A stretch of 64,000 bases of DNA from Paenibacillus sp. CAA11 (GCF_003060825.1 NZ_CP028922.1:1412501-1476500); one strand, 5' to 3'; shown: positions 17,892-26,935, counted from the stretch's first letter. Notes: generated from the letters alone by a model not told the origin. A program made the numbers and translations.

Positions 17892-19792
17892 GTGCGCCCG
17901 GCATGGGCGATAACTCGGCGGTGAAAGTCCGCTACAGGCTTGGCAGTAGGAACTGTTAGCTGAAGGCAAGGGTGTCCGCCGCGAGGCGGAATCTGAAGGA
18001 AGCCGGAGGCAAACCCTCGGTCTGACGAACAGAAATCACATAGAAGGCATCATGGGACGGACGAGCTTGCACTACAAAGCAAAGTCCAATACTGCCCGAA
18101 TCCCATGGTGTAAATGTGGCAGATAGATGAGGGGAAGGTTATCGCTCTTACCCGGGGAGGTCTCACAGACGACAAGTAGGAAAAAAAAACCGAAAGACGG
18201 AGTAAAGCTTGCTGTGAGAAGTCAGCAGAGGCCATAGTACCCGGAAGGTTTTTTTTTCGGGGAAGGGCCGAACAATCGTAAGTCTCGAGTACATACCGAA
18301 AGGAGAGCTGACGCGATGAAAGCAGAATACCGAAAGGGCTACCTGCAAAGGGATAGCGTGGAACGCGAAGAGCATGCGGGAGTGCGGAGCGCCGGTACTC
18401 GGGAACGTAAAGAAAGAGGCGGTGCAACAGACCTGCTGGAGCAGATTCTGGACAGAGACAATCTGAACAGAGCCTACAAACAGGTCAAACGCAACCATGG
18501 AGCGCCAGGAATCGACGGAATGACCGTAGAAGACGCGCTACCCTGGCTGCAGGAACATAGAGACGAGCTGTTGCAAAAGATCCGGGAAGGCAGATACAAG
18601 CCCAGCCCAGTACGGCGCAAGGAAATTCCCAAAGCAGATGGAAGCGGAGTACGGAAGCTTGGCATACCCACGGTCGTAGACCGAGTGATTCAGCAGGCAG
18701 TCGCCCAGCAGCTCCAGCCCCTGTTCGAGCCGCTCTTCTCGGAGGGAAGCTATGGCTACCGCCCCGGTCGGAGCGCACAACAGGCCATTCGCAAGGTGAA
18801 AGACTATGCAGAACAGGGATACGGCTACGCAGTAGAAATCGACCTCTCCAAATACTTCGACACGCTGAATCATGAGCTGCTTATGCATCTTTTGCGCAAA
18901 CAAATTCAGGACAGACGCGTAACCGAACTGATTAAGAGATACCTGAAAAGTGGGGTTATGGAGAACGGGGTGCACTGCAAAACAGAAGAAGGCTCCCCTC
19001 AGGGAGGCCCCCTGTCGCCGCTTCTGGCGAACATCTACCTGAACGAATTTGACCAAGAGATGAAAGGCCGCGGAGTGAACGTCATCCGCTATGCGGACGA
19101 TATTGTGGTGCTTGCCAAAAGCAAACGGGCAGCGGTGCGGCTACTGGAATCCTGCGGAAAGTACCTGGAGACCAAACTGAGACTCCAGATCAATACGCAG
19201 AAAAGTAAGGTCGGTAGCGTAGTGGCTCGAAAGCACTTCAAATTTCTCGGCTTTGCCCTGGGAAAGAACAAGAACGGCATGTATATCCGTGCCCATGGAC
19301 AATCCCTCGCAAAAGCGAAGAAGAAGTTGAAAGAACTCACAAGTCGCAGCCAGGGCAGAAATGTTCGCCAAGTCATGGAAAAGGTAAAAGTCTACATTCG
19401 GGGATGGATTGGTTACTACTATGTGGCCGACATGAAACGGATCCTGCAAAGCTGGAGCGAATGGTTGCGAAGACGACTGCGGATGTACATCTGGAAACAG
19501 TGGAAAAAGCCGCGAACAAAAGTACAAAACCTGCGGAAGCTGGGGATACCGGAATGGCAGGCTTACCAGTGGGGCAATTCCCGTCTCGGGTACTGGCGCA
19601 TCGCCGGAAGTCCAGTGTTGTCTCGTTCCATAACAAACAAAAAGCTCGTACAGGCAGGATATTATGACTTTCCTGCGCAATACGAGCGTTTACGTAAATT
19701 GCACTTATGCGGTTGAACCGCCGTATACCGAACGGTACGTACGGTGGTGTGAGAGGTCGGCTACTCATCTAATGAATAGCCTCCTACTCGAT
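17892..19792 (+). mobile_element. Group II intron, probably class C (IIC)
   Basis: About 1.9 kb with the 5' end GTGCGCCC, a structured domain I-III (17892-18315), an internal reverse-transcriptase gene, then domain V (CCGCCGTATACCGAACGG, near 19707-19730) and domain VI ending CCTACTCGAT. The insertion lies 7 bases past a terminator stem, the preferred target of class C introns. A CGC rather than AGC at the domain V base also fits class C. The 3' boundary is inferred within a few bases. It looks intact and may be active. Confidence 0.9.
18316..19716 (+). CDS. ltrA: Group II intron reverse transcriptase/maturase
   Basis: 466-residue intron-encoded protein. It helps the intron RNA splice and copies it into DNA at new sites. 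RT motifs: GAPGIDGMTV (RT0/1), RKLGIPTVVDRVIQQAV, GSYGYRPGRSAQQAI, EIDLSKYFDTLNH, EGSPQGGPLSPLLANIYL and the catalytic YADD in RYADDIVVLAKS. The C-terminal maturase (X) domain holds VYIRGWIGYYYVADMK. No HNH endonuclease domain follows, as is usual for class C. AAAGGAGAG precedes the ATG. The gene lies in intron domain IV. Confidence 0.95.
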   Translation: MKAEYRKGYLQRDSVEREEHAGVRSAGTRERKERGGATDLLEQILDRDNLNRAYKQVKRNHGAPGIDGMTVEDALPWLQEHRDELLQKIREGRYKPSPVRRKEIPKADGSGVRKLGIPTVVDRVIQQAVAQQLQPLFEPLFSEGSYGYRPGRSAQQAIRKVKDYAEQGYGYAVEIDLSKYFDTLNHELLMHLLRKQIQDRRVTELIKRYLKSGVMENGVHCKTEEGSPQGGPLSPLLANIYLNEFDQEMKGRGVNVIRYADDIVVLAKSKRAAVRLLESCGKYLETKLRLQINTQKSKVGSVVARKHFKFLGFALGKNKNGMYIRAHGQSLAKAKKKLKELTSRSQGRNVRQVMEKVKVYIRGWIGYYYVADMKRILQSWSEWLRRRLRMYIWKQWKKPRTKVQNLRKLGIPEWQAYQWGNSRLGYWRIAGSPVLSRSITNKKLVQAGYYDFPAQYERLRKLHLCG

Positions 19793-19940
19793 TTATCCTG
19801 GAAATCCCGGTATTTCCCAATCTCATTAGATGTCGGACAATGGTTGATACTCGTAAAAAAGATGTAGTTAAATTCTCTTGAACATGATACCATATTCCTA
19901 GTCATAGGAGTTTTTGCTCAATGAATAAGGGGGATTTATA

Positions 19941-20285
19941 GTGTTTGCAATGGGTCTAGTAGCAGGTATCTTTGGAATTATCTCTTCTATTATTGCGCTA
20001 ATGATAGGCGGTGTAGATGCGGCTTTCTCGAGTTCTGGGACTTCATCAGTAACAGGACTTGGATATGCAGCGTTGCTGTTCAGTATTTTGGGCATTGTCG
20101 GTGCAGCAATGACAAAATCCAAACCGAAACTTGCAGGCTGGCTGATGCTAGTAAGCGGTGTAGGCGGATTTATTAGTGTCTCCATGTTCTATATTATCTC
20201 GGCAGTGCTCTTTGTTGTCGGAGGGTTTATGGGGATTCTTGCAAAGAAAAAGGATCAAGCCCCACAGAATATGTCAGCTCAATAA
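19941..20285 (+). CDS. Small membrane protein (DUF4064-like)
   Basis: 114 residues, GTG start 6 bases after AGGGGGA. Four hydrophobic segments are seen: residues about 3-24, 42-58, 66-82 and 86-104, with a basic tail AKKKDQ. The GLVAGIFGIISSIIALMIGG start and glycine-rich helices fit the DUF4064 type of small integral membrane protein. Function unknown. It stands alone, downstream of the intron and upstream of a decayed membrane-protein gene. Confidence 0.7.
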   Translation: MFAMGLVAGIFGIISSIIALMIGGVDAAFSSSGTSSVTGLGYAALLFSILGIVGAAMTKSKPKLAGWLMLVSGVGGFISVSMFYIISAVLFVVGGFMGILAKKKDQAPQNMSAQ

Positions 20286-20300
20286 AGCAAGTTGTCTATG

Positions 20301-20328
20301 AAGGCTTCCATTCAAGGGAGCCTTTTTT
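20301..20328 (+). terminator. Terminator after small membrane protein gene
   Basis: AAGGCTTCC pairs with GGGAGCCTT (one wobble), then T6. Confidence 0.85.
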
Positions 20329-20387
20329 ATATGCTCAGGTGCGATTACAGTTTGATTAGGTTATGACCCAAAATCGGCACGTTGGAA

Positions 20388-20571
20388 ATGAAACTGATTA
20401 GCTGGTTACAGCACCCAGCAGGGAATCTAAAAGAGAGGACGACAATTCATAAGAAATGGATGGGATTTCTTACAATTTGTATTGACCGGAACGGTGGTTG
20501 CCATCGTAACGGCTATTTTGTGAATGATTGTTGGAGTTATTCATAAAGCAGGGGAAAGTGTCGAATACTAG
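20388..20571 (+). pseudogene. Decayed small membrane-protein gene
   Basis: From ATG 20388 the frame reads MKLISWLQHPAGNLKE and then KKWM. It continues sensibly only if one base is dropped from the GGG at 20462-20464. The shifted frame then reads DFLQFVLTGTVVAIVTAIL, a membrane helix, hits TGA at 20521 (a TGG-to-TGA change would explain it), goes on as MIVGVIHKAGESVEY and ends at TAG 20569-20571. So one frameshift and one stop interrupt a roughly 60-residue gene. I do not recognise the parent family. The rest of 20572-20681 shows nothing. Confidence 0.5.
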
Positions 20572-20681
20572 GGTTGCCTACTTCCAATAAGATGCCAATA
20601 CTGACTGGAAATAGCATGGCAAACGGCTGCTGAATAACATACACCGAACGTATAGTGTAAGCTTTTTCTGAATAAAGCGAT

Positions 20682-20759
20682 TACATTCTGAAAATTACGA
20701 ATAATCAATGAAAAAATCTTTAATAATGTCTGGATTTTACGCGTTTTTGATTGTATAAT
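20682..20759 (+). promoter_or_regulatory. nup operon promoter with CodY-like box
   Basis: TACATTCTGAAAATT (20682-20696) matches the CodY consensus AATTTTCWGAAAATT at 12 of 15 positions. A likely promoter follows: TGGATT (20731-20736), 17-base spacer, TATAAT (20754-20759). Control of the homologous Bacillus nucleoside importer by CodY is known to me; here it is inferred. Confidence 0.5.
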
Positions 20760-20838
20760 CGTTTTGTCAAAAGATAGTGCCGCAAGGTACGGAAAAAGTC
20801 CAAAGAGGCTTTCATATTTCTAAGGGGGACTACATTCA

Positions 20839-21861
20839 ATGAAGAAAAGTTTCAAACTGACAGTGGTCATGCTGCTCGTATTAACTGTTGTTTTGGCAGG
20901 CTGCGGTAAGAAGAACAACAACGAGGGCAGCGCTGCAGAAGGTAAGAGCGGAAGCAGCGCAAAGTCGGTAAAAATCGGTATGGTTACTGACGTTGGTGGA
21001 GTTAATGACAAATCCTTTAACCAATCTGCGTGGGAAGGCCTTCAATCTTTGGAGGGGGCTTCTACTGAATACTTGCAAAGTACGAAACCTGAAGACTATG
21101 TATCCAACTTGAATAAATTCGTAAAAGGTGGCTATGCCCTGACTTGGGGTATCGGCATGGATCTGGGAGAGGCTATTGGACAAGTTGCCAAACAAAACCC
21201 GGATGCTAAGCTGGCTATCATTGACGCTGTAGTAAAAGGCAATAACGTTAAATCCGTAACCTTCTCTGAGAACGAGGGAGCTTTCCTTGTTGGGGTGGTT
21301 GCCGGTAAGATGACGAAATCCAACAAAATTGGATTTGTCGGCGGTTCTGAAATTCCGGTTGTGCAACGTTTTGAAAAAGGCTTCGCTGCAGGCGTAGCTG
21401 CTGTAAATCCTAAAGCTACCGTTACCTCGAACTACACAGGCGCATTCGACAAGCCTGACCAAGGGAAAACAGCTGCAGCTACATTCTATAATGACGGTTA
21501 TGACATCGTGTTCCAAGCAGCGGGTGCTACAGGAACCGGCGTATTTAATGAAGCGATCGCTCGTAACAAAGCAGGACAAAAAGTATGGGTTATTGGCGTA
21601 GATAAGGACCAGTCCTTGGAATTTGGTGATGATGTAACCCTGACTTCCATGATCAAACGTGTTGACGAAGCTGTTAAACGTGTGAGTCAAGAAGTTATCG
21701 ACGGTACGTTTAAAGGCGGTAATGAAGTTCTCGGCTTGAAAGAGAACGGCGTAGGCATTGCTGATACCTCTAGCAAGAACGTTCCTCAAGATGTGCTTGA
21801 CCTTGTAGAGGAATATAAGCAAAAAATCATCAGCGGCGAAATCAAGGTTCCAACAGTGTAA
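20839..21861 (+). CDS. nupN: Nucleoside ABC transporter lipoprotein (BmpA/PnrA family)
   Basis: 340-residue substrate-binding lipoprotein. Signal peptide with lipobox VLAGC (Cys near residue 22), a low-complexity linker, then the PnrA/BmpA fold starting VKIGMVTDVGGVNDKSFNQS, where the DVGGVNDKSFNQ loop is the typical purine-nucleoside-binding signature. It captures guanosine-type nucleosides outside the membrane for the permease encoded downstream. First gene of nupN-O-P-Q; a weak hairpin terminator before nupO may keep the binding protein in excess. Confidence 0.93.
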   Translation: MKKSFKLTVVMLLVLTVVLAGCGKKNNNEGSAAEGKSGSSAKSVKIGMVTDVGGVNDKSFNQSAWEGLQSLEGASTEYLQSTKPEDYVSNLNKFVKGGYALTWGIGMDLGEAIGQVAKQNPDAKLAIIDAVVKGNNVKSVTFSENEGAFLVGVVAGKMTKSNKIGFVGGSEIPVVQRFEKGFAAGVAAVNPKATVTSNYTGAFDKPDQGKTAAATFYNDGYDIVFQAAGATGTGVFNEAIARNKAGQKVWVIGVDKDQSLEFGDDVTLTSMIKRVDEAVKRVSQEVIDGTFKGGNEVLGLKENGVGIADTSSKNVPQDVLDLVEEYKQKIISGEIKVPTV

Positions 21862-21924
21862 GTTAGCTCGGCCCGTTATGTGGGCTGTTGCCTTTGTAAC
21901 TGAATATAACGCATATTTTGTGAC

Positions 21925-21954
21925 AAGGCTGGTTATCTAACTGGCCTTGTTCTT
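21925..21954 (+). terminator. Leaky terminator between nupN and nupO
   Basis: AAGGCTGGTT pairs with AACTGGCCTT (two wobbles), with tail GTTCTT. An intercistronic hairpin of this kind usually sets a high ratio of binding protein to permease. Confidence 0.6.
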
Positions 21955-22018
21955 ACGTTATCCTCCGTGTTAAAGTGATATGGGCTTAATGCTCTAATTA
22001 TATAAGAAGGGTGATTTC

Positions 22019-23554
22019 ATGAACGCAGCGACCCCCGTCGTAGAGTTAAAAGGCATTACCAAACGGTTCCCTGGGATTGTTGCCAATGATTCCATTAGTT
22101 TGAAACTGCACAAAGGTGAAATCCATGCTCTACTTGGCGAGAACGGCGCCGGTAAGTCAACGCTGATGAACATCGTATTCGGCTTGTACCAGCCGGATGA
22201 GGGCAGTATCGAAATTAATGGTTCCCCCGTTGTTATAGATAACCCGAATAAGGCTATTGATCTGGGGATTGGCATGGTACACCAGCACTTTAAATTAGTT
22301 CAGCCCTTTACCGTGACTGAGAATATTATTCTCGGCATGGAACCAAAGAAGGGTCTCAAGCTGGATCATAAGAGTGCTGCCGCTAAAATTCGTGAACTAT
22401 CGGAGCAATATGGTCTGAAGGTTGATCCTTATGCGAAGATTCACGATATTTCCGTGGGCATGCAGCAGCGTGTAGAGATCTTGAAGACATTATACCGCGG
22501 AGCGGAAATTCTGATCTTTGATGAGCCGACCGCAGTGCTGACTCCGCAAGAGATTACAGAGTTGATGGAGATCATGCGCCGCCTCGTAGCAGAAGGCAAG
22601 TCGATTATTCTGATCACCCATAAGCTGAAAGAGATCATGCATATTTCGGATACCGTGACCATTGTACGGCGGGGTAAGGTCATCGATACGGTAAAGACCG
22701 CGGAGACTACGCCGAATATGCTGGCAGAGAAAATGGTCGGGCGTAATGTCTCCTTTAAGGTGGACAAGCAGCCTGCAAAACCGGGCGAGCCTGTTCTGCA
22801 GGTAAGGGACTTATTCGTGAAGAACAAGGATGGCGCAGCGGTGCTCAATCACTTGAACTTAGAAGTCCGGGCTGGTGAAATACTGGGCATTGCTGGTGTT
22901 GACGGTAACGGTCAGACGGAATTAATTGAGGCTTTGACAGGACTGCGCAAAGTGAGCGGAGGCTCAATACGCCTGTCCGGCAAAGAGATATCAGGGCTCT
23001 CGCCACGTAAAATTTCAGAGAGCGGTATGGCCCATATTCCGGAGGATCGGCATAAGCACGGGCTTGTACTTGATTTCTCCATGAGTGAGAATATGGTGCT
23101 TGAGAGCTACTATAAAGCACCGTACAATAAGGGCGGTTTCCTTAATTACAAGGCGATCGCGGAGAAAGCCCAGCGGTTGATCAAAAATTTTGACGTGAGA
23201 ACTCCAAGTATGGAAACAAAAGCACGTTCTTTGTCCGGGGGGAACCAGCAAAAAGCCATTATAGCCCGGGAAATAGATAAGAATCCTGATCTCTTAATCG
23301 CAGCACAGCCAACCCGCGGGCTTGATGTCGGAGCTATTGAATTCGTACAAAGCCAGCTGGTAGCACAGCGCGACCAAGGTAAAGCAGTTTTGCTGATTTC
23401 TTTTGAATTGGACGAAATTATAAACGTATCTGATCGAATTGCTGTCATTTATGAAGGACAGATTGTCGGCGAAGTGCTGCCGGAGCAAACCAATGATGAG
23501 GAGCTTGGCTTGATGATGGCAGGCAGCACAGTAGCTGGAGGTGCCAAGGCATGA
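22019..23554 (+). CDS. nupO: Nucleoside ABC transporter ATP-binding protein
   Basis: 511 residues with two tandem ABC domains, as in sugar/nucleoside importers. Domain 1: Walker A GENGAGKSTL, a signature region read as DISVGMQQRVEILK, Walker B ILIFDEPTAVLTP. Domain 2: GVDGNGQTELIEAL (degenerate Walker A), signature SLSGGNQQKAIIAREI, and LLIAAQPTRGLDVG with the Walker B Asp-Glu replaced, so one site is probably weak or inactive, as is common in this family. AAGGGTG precedes the ATG; the stop overlaps nupP by four bases. Confidence 0.94.
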   Translation: MNAATPVVELKGITKRFPGIVANDSISLKLHKGEIHALLGENGAGKSTLMNIVFGLYQPDEGSIEINGSPVVIDNPNKAIDLGIGMVHQHFKLVQPFTVTENIILGMEPKKGLKLDHKSAAAKIRELSEQYGLKVDPYAKIHDISVGMQQRVEILKTLYRGAEILIFDEPTAVLTPQEITELMEIMRRLVAEGKSIILITHKLKEIMHISDTVTIVRRGKVIDTVKTAETTPNMLAEKMVGRNVSFKVDKQPAKPGEPVLQVRDLFVKNKDGAAVLNHLNLEVRAGEILGIAGVDGNGQTELIEALTGLRKVSGGSIRLSGKEISGLSPRKISESGMAHIPEDRHKHGLVLDFSMSENMVLESYYKAPYNKGGFLNYKAIAEKAQRLIKNFDVRTPSMETKARSLSGGNQQKAIIAREIDKNPDLLIAAQPTRGLDVGAIEFVQSQLVAQRDQGKAVLLISFELDEIINVSDRIAVIYEGQIVGEVLPEQTNDEELGLMMAGSTVAGGAKA

Positions 23555-24627
23555 GTAAAGTGTTCAAAATATTTACCGGCAGTGCAGGGACATCCATTGT
23601 TGCAATTATTTTAGGCTTGATTGTCGGAGCCATTATAATGCTGATTGGGGGTTATGACCCTCTGCTGGCTTATCAATCTTTGTTCCAACAGGTGTTTGGA
23701 AATTCGTATGACTTTGGTGAGACCTTGCGTGAGATCACTCCGCTGATTCTGACTGGTCTTGCGGTTGCCTTTGCTTTCCGTGCAGGACTGTTCAACATTG
23801 GCGGTGAAGGACAGTTTATTATCGGGATGACTGCTGCGACGTTCATCGGCGTCAAAGTAACGGGCTTGCCAGCTTATATTCATGCCCCGCTCGCGATTAT
23901 TGTAGGCGGTCTGTGCGGTGGCTTATGGGCCGCTATTGCAGGCTATTTAAAGGCAAAGCGCGGTGTGAATGAGGTTATTACCAGTATCATGCTGAACTGG
24001 ACTGCTCTTTATTTAGCGAATTATGTAGTTCGCAACTTCTTGCTCATGGAGGGGCAACAGCGTTCTCAGGATATCCAGCCCTCGGCTTCTATCTCGATAG
24101 ACTGGTTGTCTGAGATGCTAAATGGCGCTCGTGTGCATTGGGGCATGCTGATTGCGATCATTGCAGCGGTATTCTTCTATGTCTACTTGTGGAAAACAAA
24201 GCAGGGCTTCGAATTGCGTGCTGTCGGCAGCAATCCGCAGGCGGCCGAATATGCAGGGATGAATGTGGGCCGTAATGTGGTCAAAGTGATGTTTATCAGC
24301 GGCGTATTCGCCGGCCTCGCAGGAGCATTACAGATTCTAGGTGTGTTCCACTATCAGTCCGTGATGTCGGGTTCACCGGGAACAGGATTTGATGGTATTG
24401 CGGTAGCCTTGATTGGGATGAATAACCCATTCGGTATTTTGCTCGGGGGGATTTTGTTCGGTACATTAACTTACGGCTCGGCAGGTATGAGCTTCGGTGC
24501 CGGTGTACCTCCAGAGTTGATTCGAATTGTTATCGGTGCGATTATATTCTTTATTGCCGCTCAAGGCATTGTTCGCTGGGTGCTTAAACCCTTCTATAAT
24601 AAACGCAAGAAAGAGAAGGTGTTGTAA
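23551..24627 (+). CDS. nupP: Nucleoside ABC transporter permease
   Basis: 358-residue membrane subunit with about eight helices and the BPD_transp_2 pattern: GLAVAFAFRAGLFNIGGEGQF, then KRGVNEVITSIMLNWTALYLANY and ELRAVGSNPQAAEYAGM (coupling helix region). It forms the pore with NupQ. It overlaps nupO by four bases, and nupQ starts on the next base after its stop. Confidence 0.94.
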   Translation: MSKVFKIFTGSAGTSIVAIILGLIVGAIIMLIGGYDPLLAYQSLFQQVFGNSYDFGETLREITPLILTGLAVAFAFRAGLFNIGGEGQFIIGMTAATFIGVKVTGLPAYIHAPLAIIVGGLCGGLWAAIAGYLKAKRGVNEVITSIMLNWTALYLANYVVRNFLLMEGQQRSQDIQPSASISIDWLSEMLNGARVHWGMLIAIIAAVFFYVYLWKTKQGFELRAVGSNPQAAEYAGMNVGRNVVKVMFISGVFAGLAGALQILGVFHYQSVMSGSPGTGFDGIAVALIGMNNPFGILLGGILFGTLTYGSAGMSFGAGVPPELIRIVIGAIIFFIAAQGIVRWVLKPFYNKRKKEKVL

Positions 24628-25590
24628 ATGGATTGGATAACGACACTGGGCCAGCTGATTAATACGACGCTCGTGTTCTCCACAGCGCTGATCTTCGGGG
24701 CGCTTGGCGGCATCTTCTCTGAACGCTCTGGTGTGACGAATATTGGTATTGAGGGTTTAATGACCTTCGGGGCTTTTGCTGCAGCGGTCTCCACTTATTA
24801 TGCAGAGGATGCAGGCATGGGAGCAGCTTCTCCATGGGTCGGCCTTATTGCCGCCATCGTGTTAGGGATTATTGCCTCCTTAATTCATGCCGTAGCTTCC
24901 ATTACATTTAAGGCGGATCAGACGATCAGCGGGATCGTCATCAACTTCTTAGCCACCGGTGCAACACTTTATCTGGTCAAGCTGATCTTCTCCGGTAATG
25001 GGGAAACCCCTTTGTTGAAAGAAGCGTTCAGTAAATGGGCCATTCCGGGATTGTCCCAGATACCGCTGATTGGGGAAGGATTGTTTAACAGTTATCCGAC
25101 CACTTATATTGCGATTATCCTAGTATTCGTGGCGTTCTACGTACTGTTCAAGACTCCATTTGGTTTGCGTCTTCGTGCGGTTGGTGAACATCCAAGTGCG
25201 GCAGATACAGCTGGAATTAACGTAAACCGGATGCGCTACATTGGCGTAATGATCAGTGGTGCTTTGGCCGCTCTGGGCGGTGCGACAGTAACCCTGACCA
25301 CAACAAACACATTTGCGCATAACACGATTTCCGGGCAAGGATTTATTGCCATTGCGGCAATGATCTTCGGAAAATGGAACCCGCTTGGCGCCTTTGGTGC
25401 CGCTGCGTTCTTCGGCTTTTCCCAGGCGATCCGCAGCTATGTTAGCTTGTTCTCCTGGTCGCAAAACATACCGCAGGAATTTATCTACATGCTTCCTTAT
25501 ATACTGACGATCATCGTATTGGTAGCTGCAGTCGGCCGTTCAGCGGCTCCGGCAGCACTAGGCCAGACTTACGATCCGAGCAAGCGATAA
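24628..25590 (+). CDS. nupQ: Nucleoside ABC transporter permease
   Basis: 320-residue second permease. The parallel motif ERSGVTNIGIEGLMTFGAFAA and the coupling region RLRAVGEHPSAADTAGINV are seen. It pairs with NupP to form the heterodimeric channel. The gene begins immediately after nupP (AAGGTGTTGTAA before the ATG) and is followed by a strong terminator. Confidence 0.94.
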   Translation: MDWITTLGQLINTTLVFSTALIFGALGGIFSERSGVTNIGIEGLMTFGAFAAAVSTYYAEDAGMGAASPWVGLIAAIVLGIIASLIHAVASITFKADQTISGIVINFLATGATLYLVKLIFSGNGETPLLKEAFSKWAIPGLSQIPLIGEGLFNSYPTTYIAIILVFVAFYVLFKTPFGLRLRAVGEHPSAADTAGINVNRMRYIGVMISGALAALGGATVTLTTTNTFAHNTISGQGFIAIAAMIFGKWNPLGAFGAAAFFGFSQAIRSYVSLFSWSQNIPQEFIYMLPYILTIIVLVAAVGRSAAPAALGQTYDPSKR

Positions 25591-25600
25591 TGTAATTTCT

Positions 25601-25635
25601 AAGAGCTGTTCCCTGATCAGGGGACGGCTCTTTTT
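25601..25635 (+). terminator. Terminator of nup operon
   Basis: AAGAGCTGTTCCCTG and CAGGGGACGGCTCTT form a long stem with wobbles, followed by a T5C tail. Confidence 0.88.
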
Positions 25636-25681
25636 CTTTACAAGCTTACCTGTACGAGCTTGCTTAAGGAAGAACGTGAAT

Positions 25682-25727
25682 CGTTTAGGTTCGGTGAGAT
25701 GGGGTAAGTATATCCTGTACCTAAACG
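25682..25727 (+). promoter_or_regulatory. SigB/SigF-like promoter with 9-bp inverted repeat
   Basis: GTTTAG (25683-25688), a 13-base spacer and GGGTAA (25702-25707) match the general stress sigma factor pattern GTTTAA / GGGWAW. CGTTTAGGT (25682-25690) is repeated in inverted form as ACCTAAACG (25719-25727), flanking the -10, and could be an operator. The sigma factor in this host is not known. Confidence 0.5.
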
Positions 25728-25746
25728 AGAGCAGGAGGTAGTCAAT

Positions 25747-26523
25747 ATGGCTAGAAAAATTGTTGGTGTCTTCAATACAGAGCAGGATGCTGTAGGAGCT
25801 ATTGAGGAATTGAAACAACAAGGAATTCAAGCAGACGATATCTCGGTGGTTTCAAAAAATAGTGCTGATATGAATGCGCTGGATGATAGAACAGGTACCA
25901 AGGCGCCTGAAGGTGTAGCAACTGGTGCTGCAACAGGCGGTGTAGTAGGCGGGGTAACAGGCTTGCTTGCGGGTCTGGGCCTGCTGGCGATTCCGGGGAT
26001 AGGACCTATTATTGCAGCGGGGCCAATTGCAGCTGCTCTGACGGGAGCAGCTGTGGGAGCCGGAGCTGGTGGACTAGCAGGCGGGCTTATTGGAATGGGG
26101 ATCCCTGAAGATGAGGCTAACGAATATGATGCCTATGTGAACGATGGGCGCATTCTGGTGATGGTGGATGAAGATGTAGCTGTGCGAGAGAATGTATACC
26201 GGGTTTTCCGCAAATATCATACCCTTAACTCAAATTACTATAGTATGGGAGAGAGCTACATGACAGAACGTAAGGATAGTCAGCATGGTGTACAGAAGAA
26301 TGCTGACACTTACTATGGTGATCAGAACGCAGCTGCCAAGCGGAAGGAGACAAGAGAACCGGCAGGAACTTTCTATCAAGAGGTTACGCGGACAGATCAC
26401 GACATGGCTAAGGGGCTGAATGGAGACACCGATGGCTATGATCGTGAAGATATGGAGCTCCCGGGCAGAGTTCGTGACGGACGGCTGCGCAGATCTACCA
26501 ATGACCCGAATACGGATTTGTAA
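25747..26523 (+). CDS. General stress protein, YflT-like with glycine zipper
   Basis: 258 residues. The N-terminal part (MARKIVGVFNTEQDAVGAIEEL) is the YflT/GSP17M-type domain found in heat- and stress-induced proteins. Residues about 58-120 are a Gly/Ala-rich double zipper (GVATGAATGGVVGGVTGLL and on) that may insert in or stick to membranes. Residues about 122-155 return to the folded domain (DGRILVMVDED). The last 90 residues are hydrophilic and charged. AGCAGGAGG precedes the ATG. The stress-type promoter upstream supports a stress role; the molecular function is unknown. Confidence 0.78.
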   Translation: MARKIVGVFNTEQDAVGAIEELKQQGIQADDISVVSKNSADMNALDDRTGTKAPEGVATGAATGGVVGGVTGLLAGLGLLAIPGIGPIIAAGPIAAALTGAAVGAGAGGLAGGLIGMGIPEDEANEYDAYVNDGRILVMVDEDVAVRENVYRVFRKYHTLNSNYYSMGESYMTERKDSQHGVQKNADTYYGDQNAAAKRKETREPAGTFYQEVTRTDHDMAKGLNGDTDGYDREDMELPGRVRDGRLRRSTNDPNTDL

Positions 26524-26567
26524 GCATGTACGCTAATATCGAATGAATAGAGATGTGCGTGTTAATG

Positions 26568-26597
26568 AAAGAGGCTTGTCCAGTGGACAAGCCTCTT
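26568..26597. terminator. Bidirectional terminator between stress gene and ywbE
   Basis: AAGAGGCTTGTCCA and TGGACAAGCCTCTT form a 14-bp perfect stem with a 1-base centre; T/A tracts lie on both sides. Confidence 0.88.
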
Positions 26598-26624
26598 TAT
26601 ATGAAACGAAAAGCATGGCTTAAA

Positions 26625-26816
26625 CTAATGGATGACCTTAACGCGACCCACTTGCCCGTCCTGCAGGCGGACCTTGATGCCATGCGGATGCCTGGCAGAA
26701 TTCGTTAAGATATCCTTCACCACTCCTCGGGTCAGCTTTCCGGTGGGCTGATCTTGTTTTAGCACGATATCAACAGTTAAACCTGGGGTAATATTATTAC
26801 GGAGATTGCCGTCCAT
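26625..26816 (-). CDS. ywbE: YwbE family protein
   Basis: 63-residue small conserved protein. NNITPGLTVDIVLKQDQPTG, then GVVKDILTNSARHPHGIKVRL, matches the YwbE family closely in length and sequence. The fold is a small beta barrel; function is unknown. ATG 26816 follows AAGGAGGACATATTT; a longer frame to 26897 has no site. Monocistronic. Confidence 0.9.
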   Translation of the reverse strand: MDGNLRNNITPGLTVDIVLKQDQPTGKLTRGVVKDILTNSARHPHGIKVRLQDGQVGRVKVIH

Positions 26817-26935
26817 AAATATGTCCTCCTTAGGATAGTATGACTGGATGTCAAGGTAATCTAACCATAGCACACTACCGGTCACATACAAAATCAAAAG
26901 CCAAAGAGCTTAGGAATAAATCCTAAGGAAGCGGC

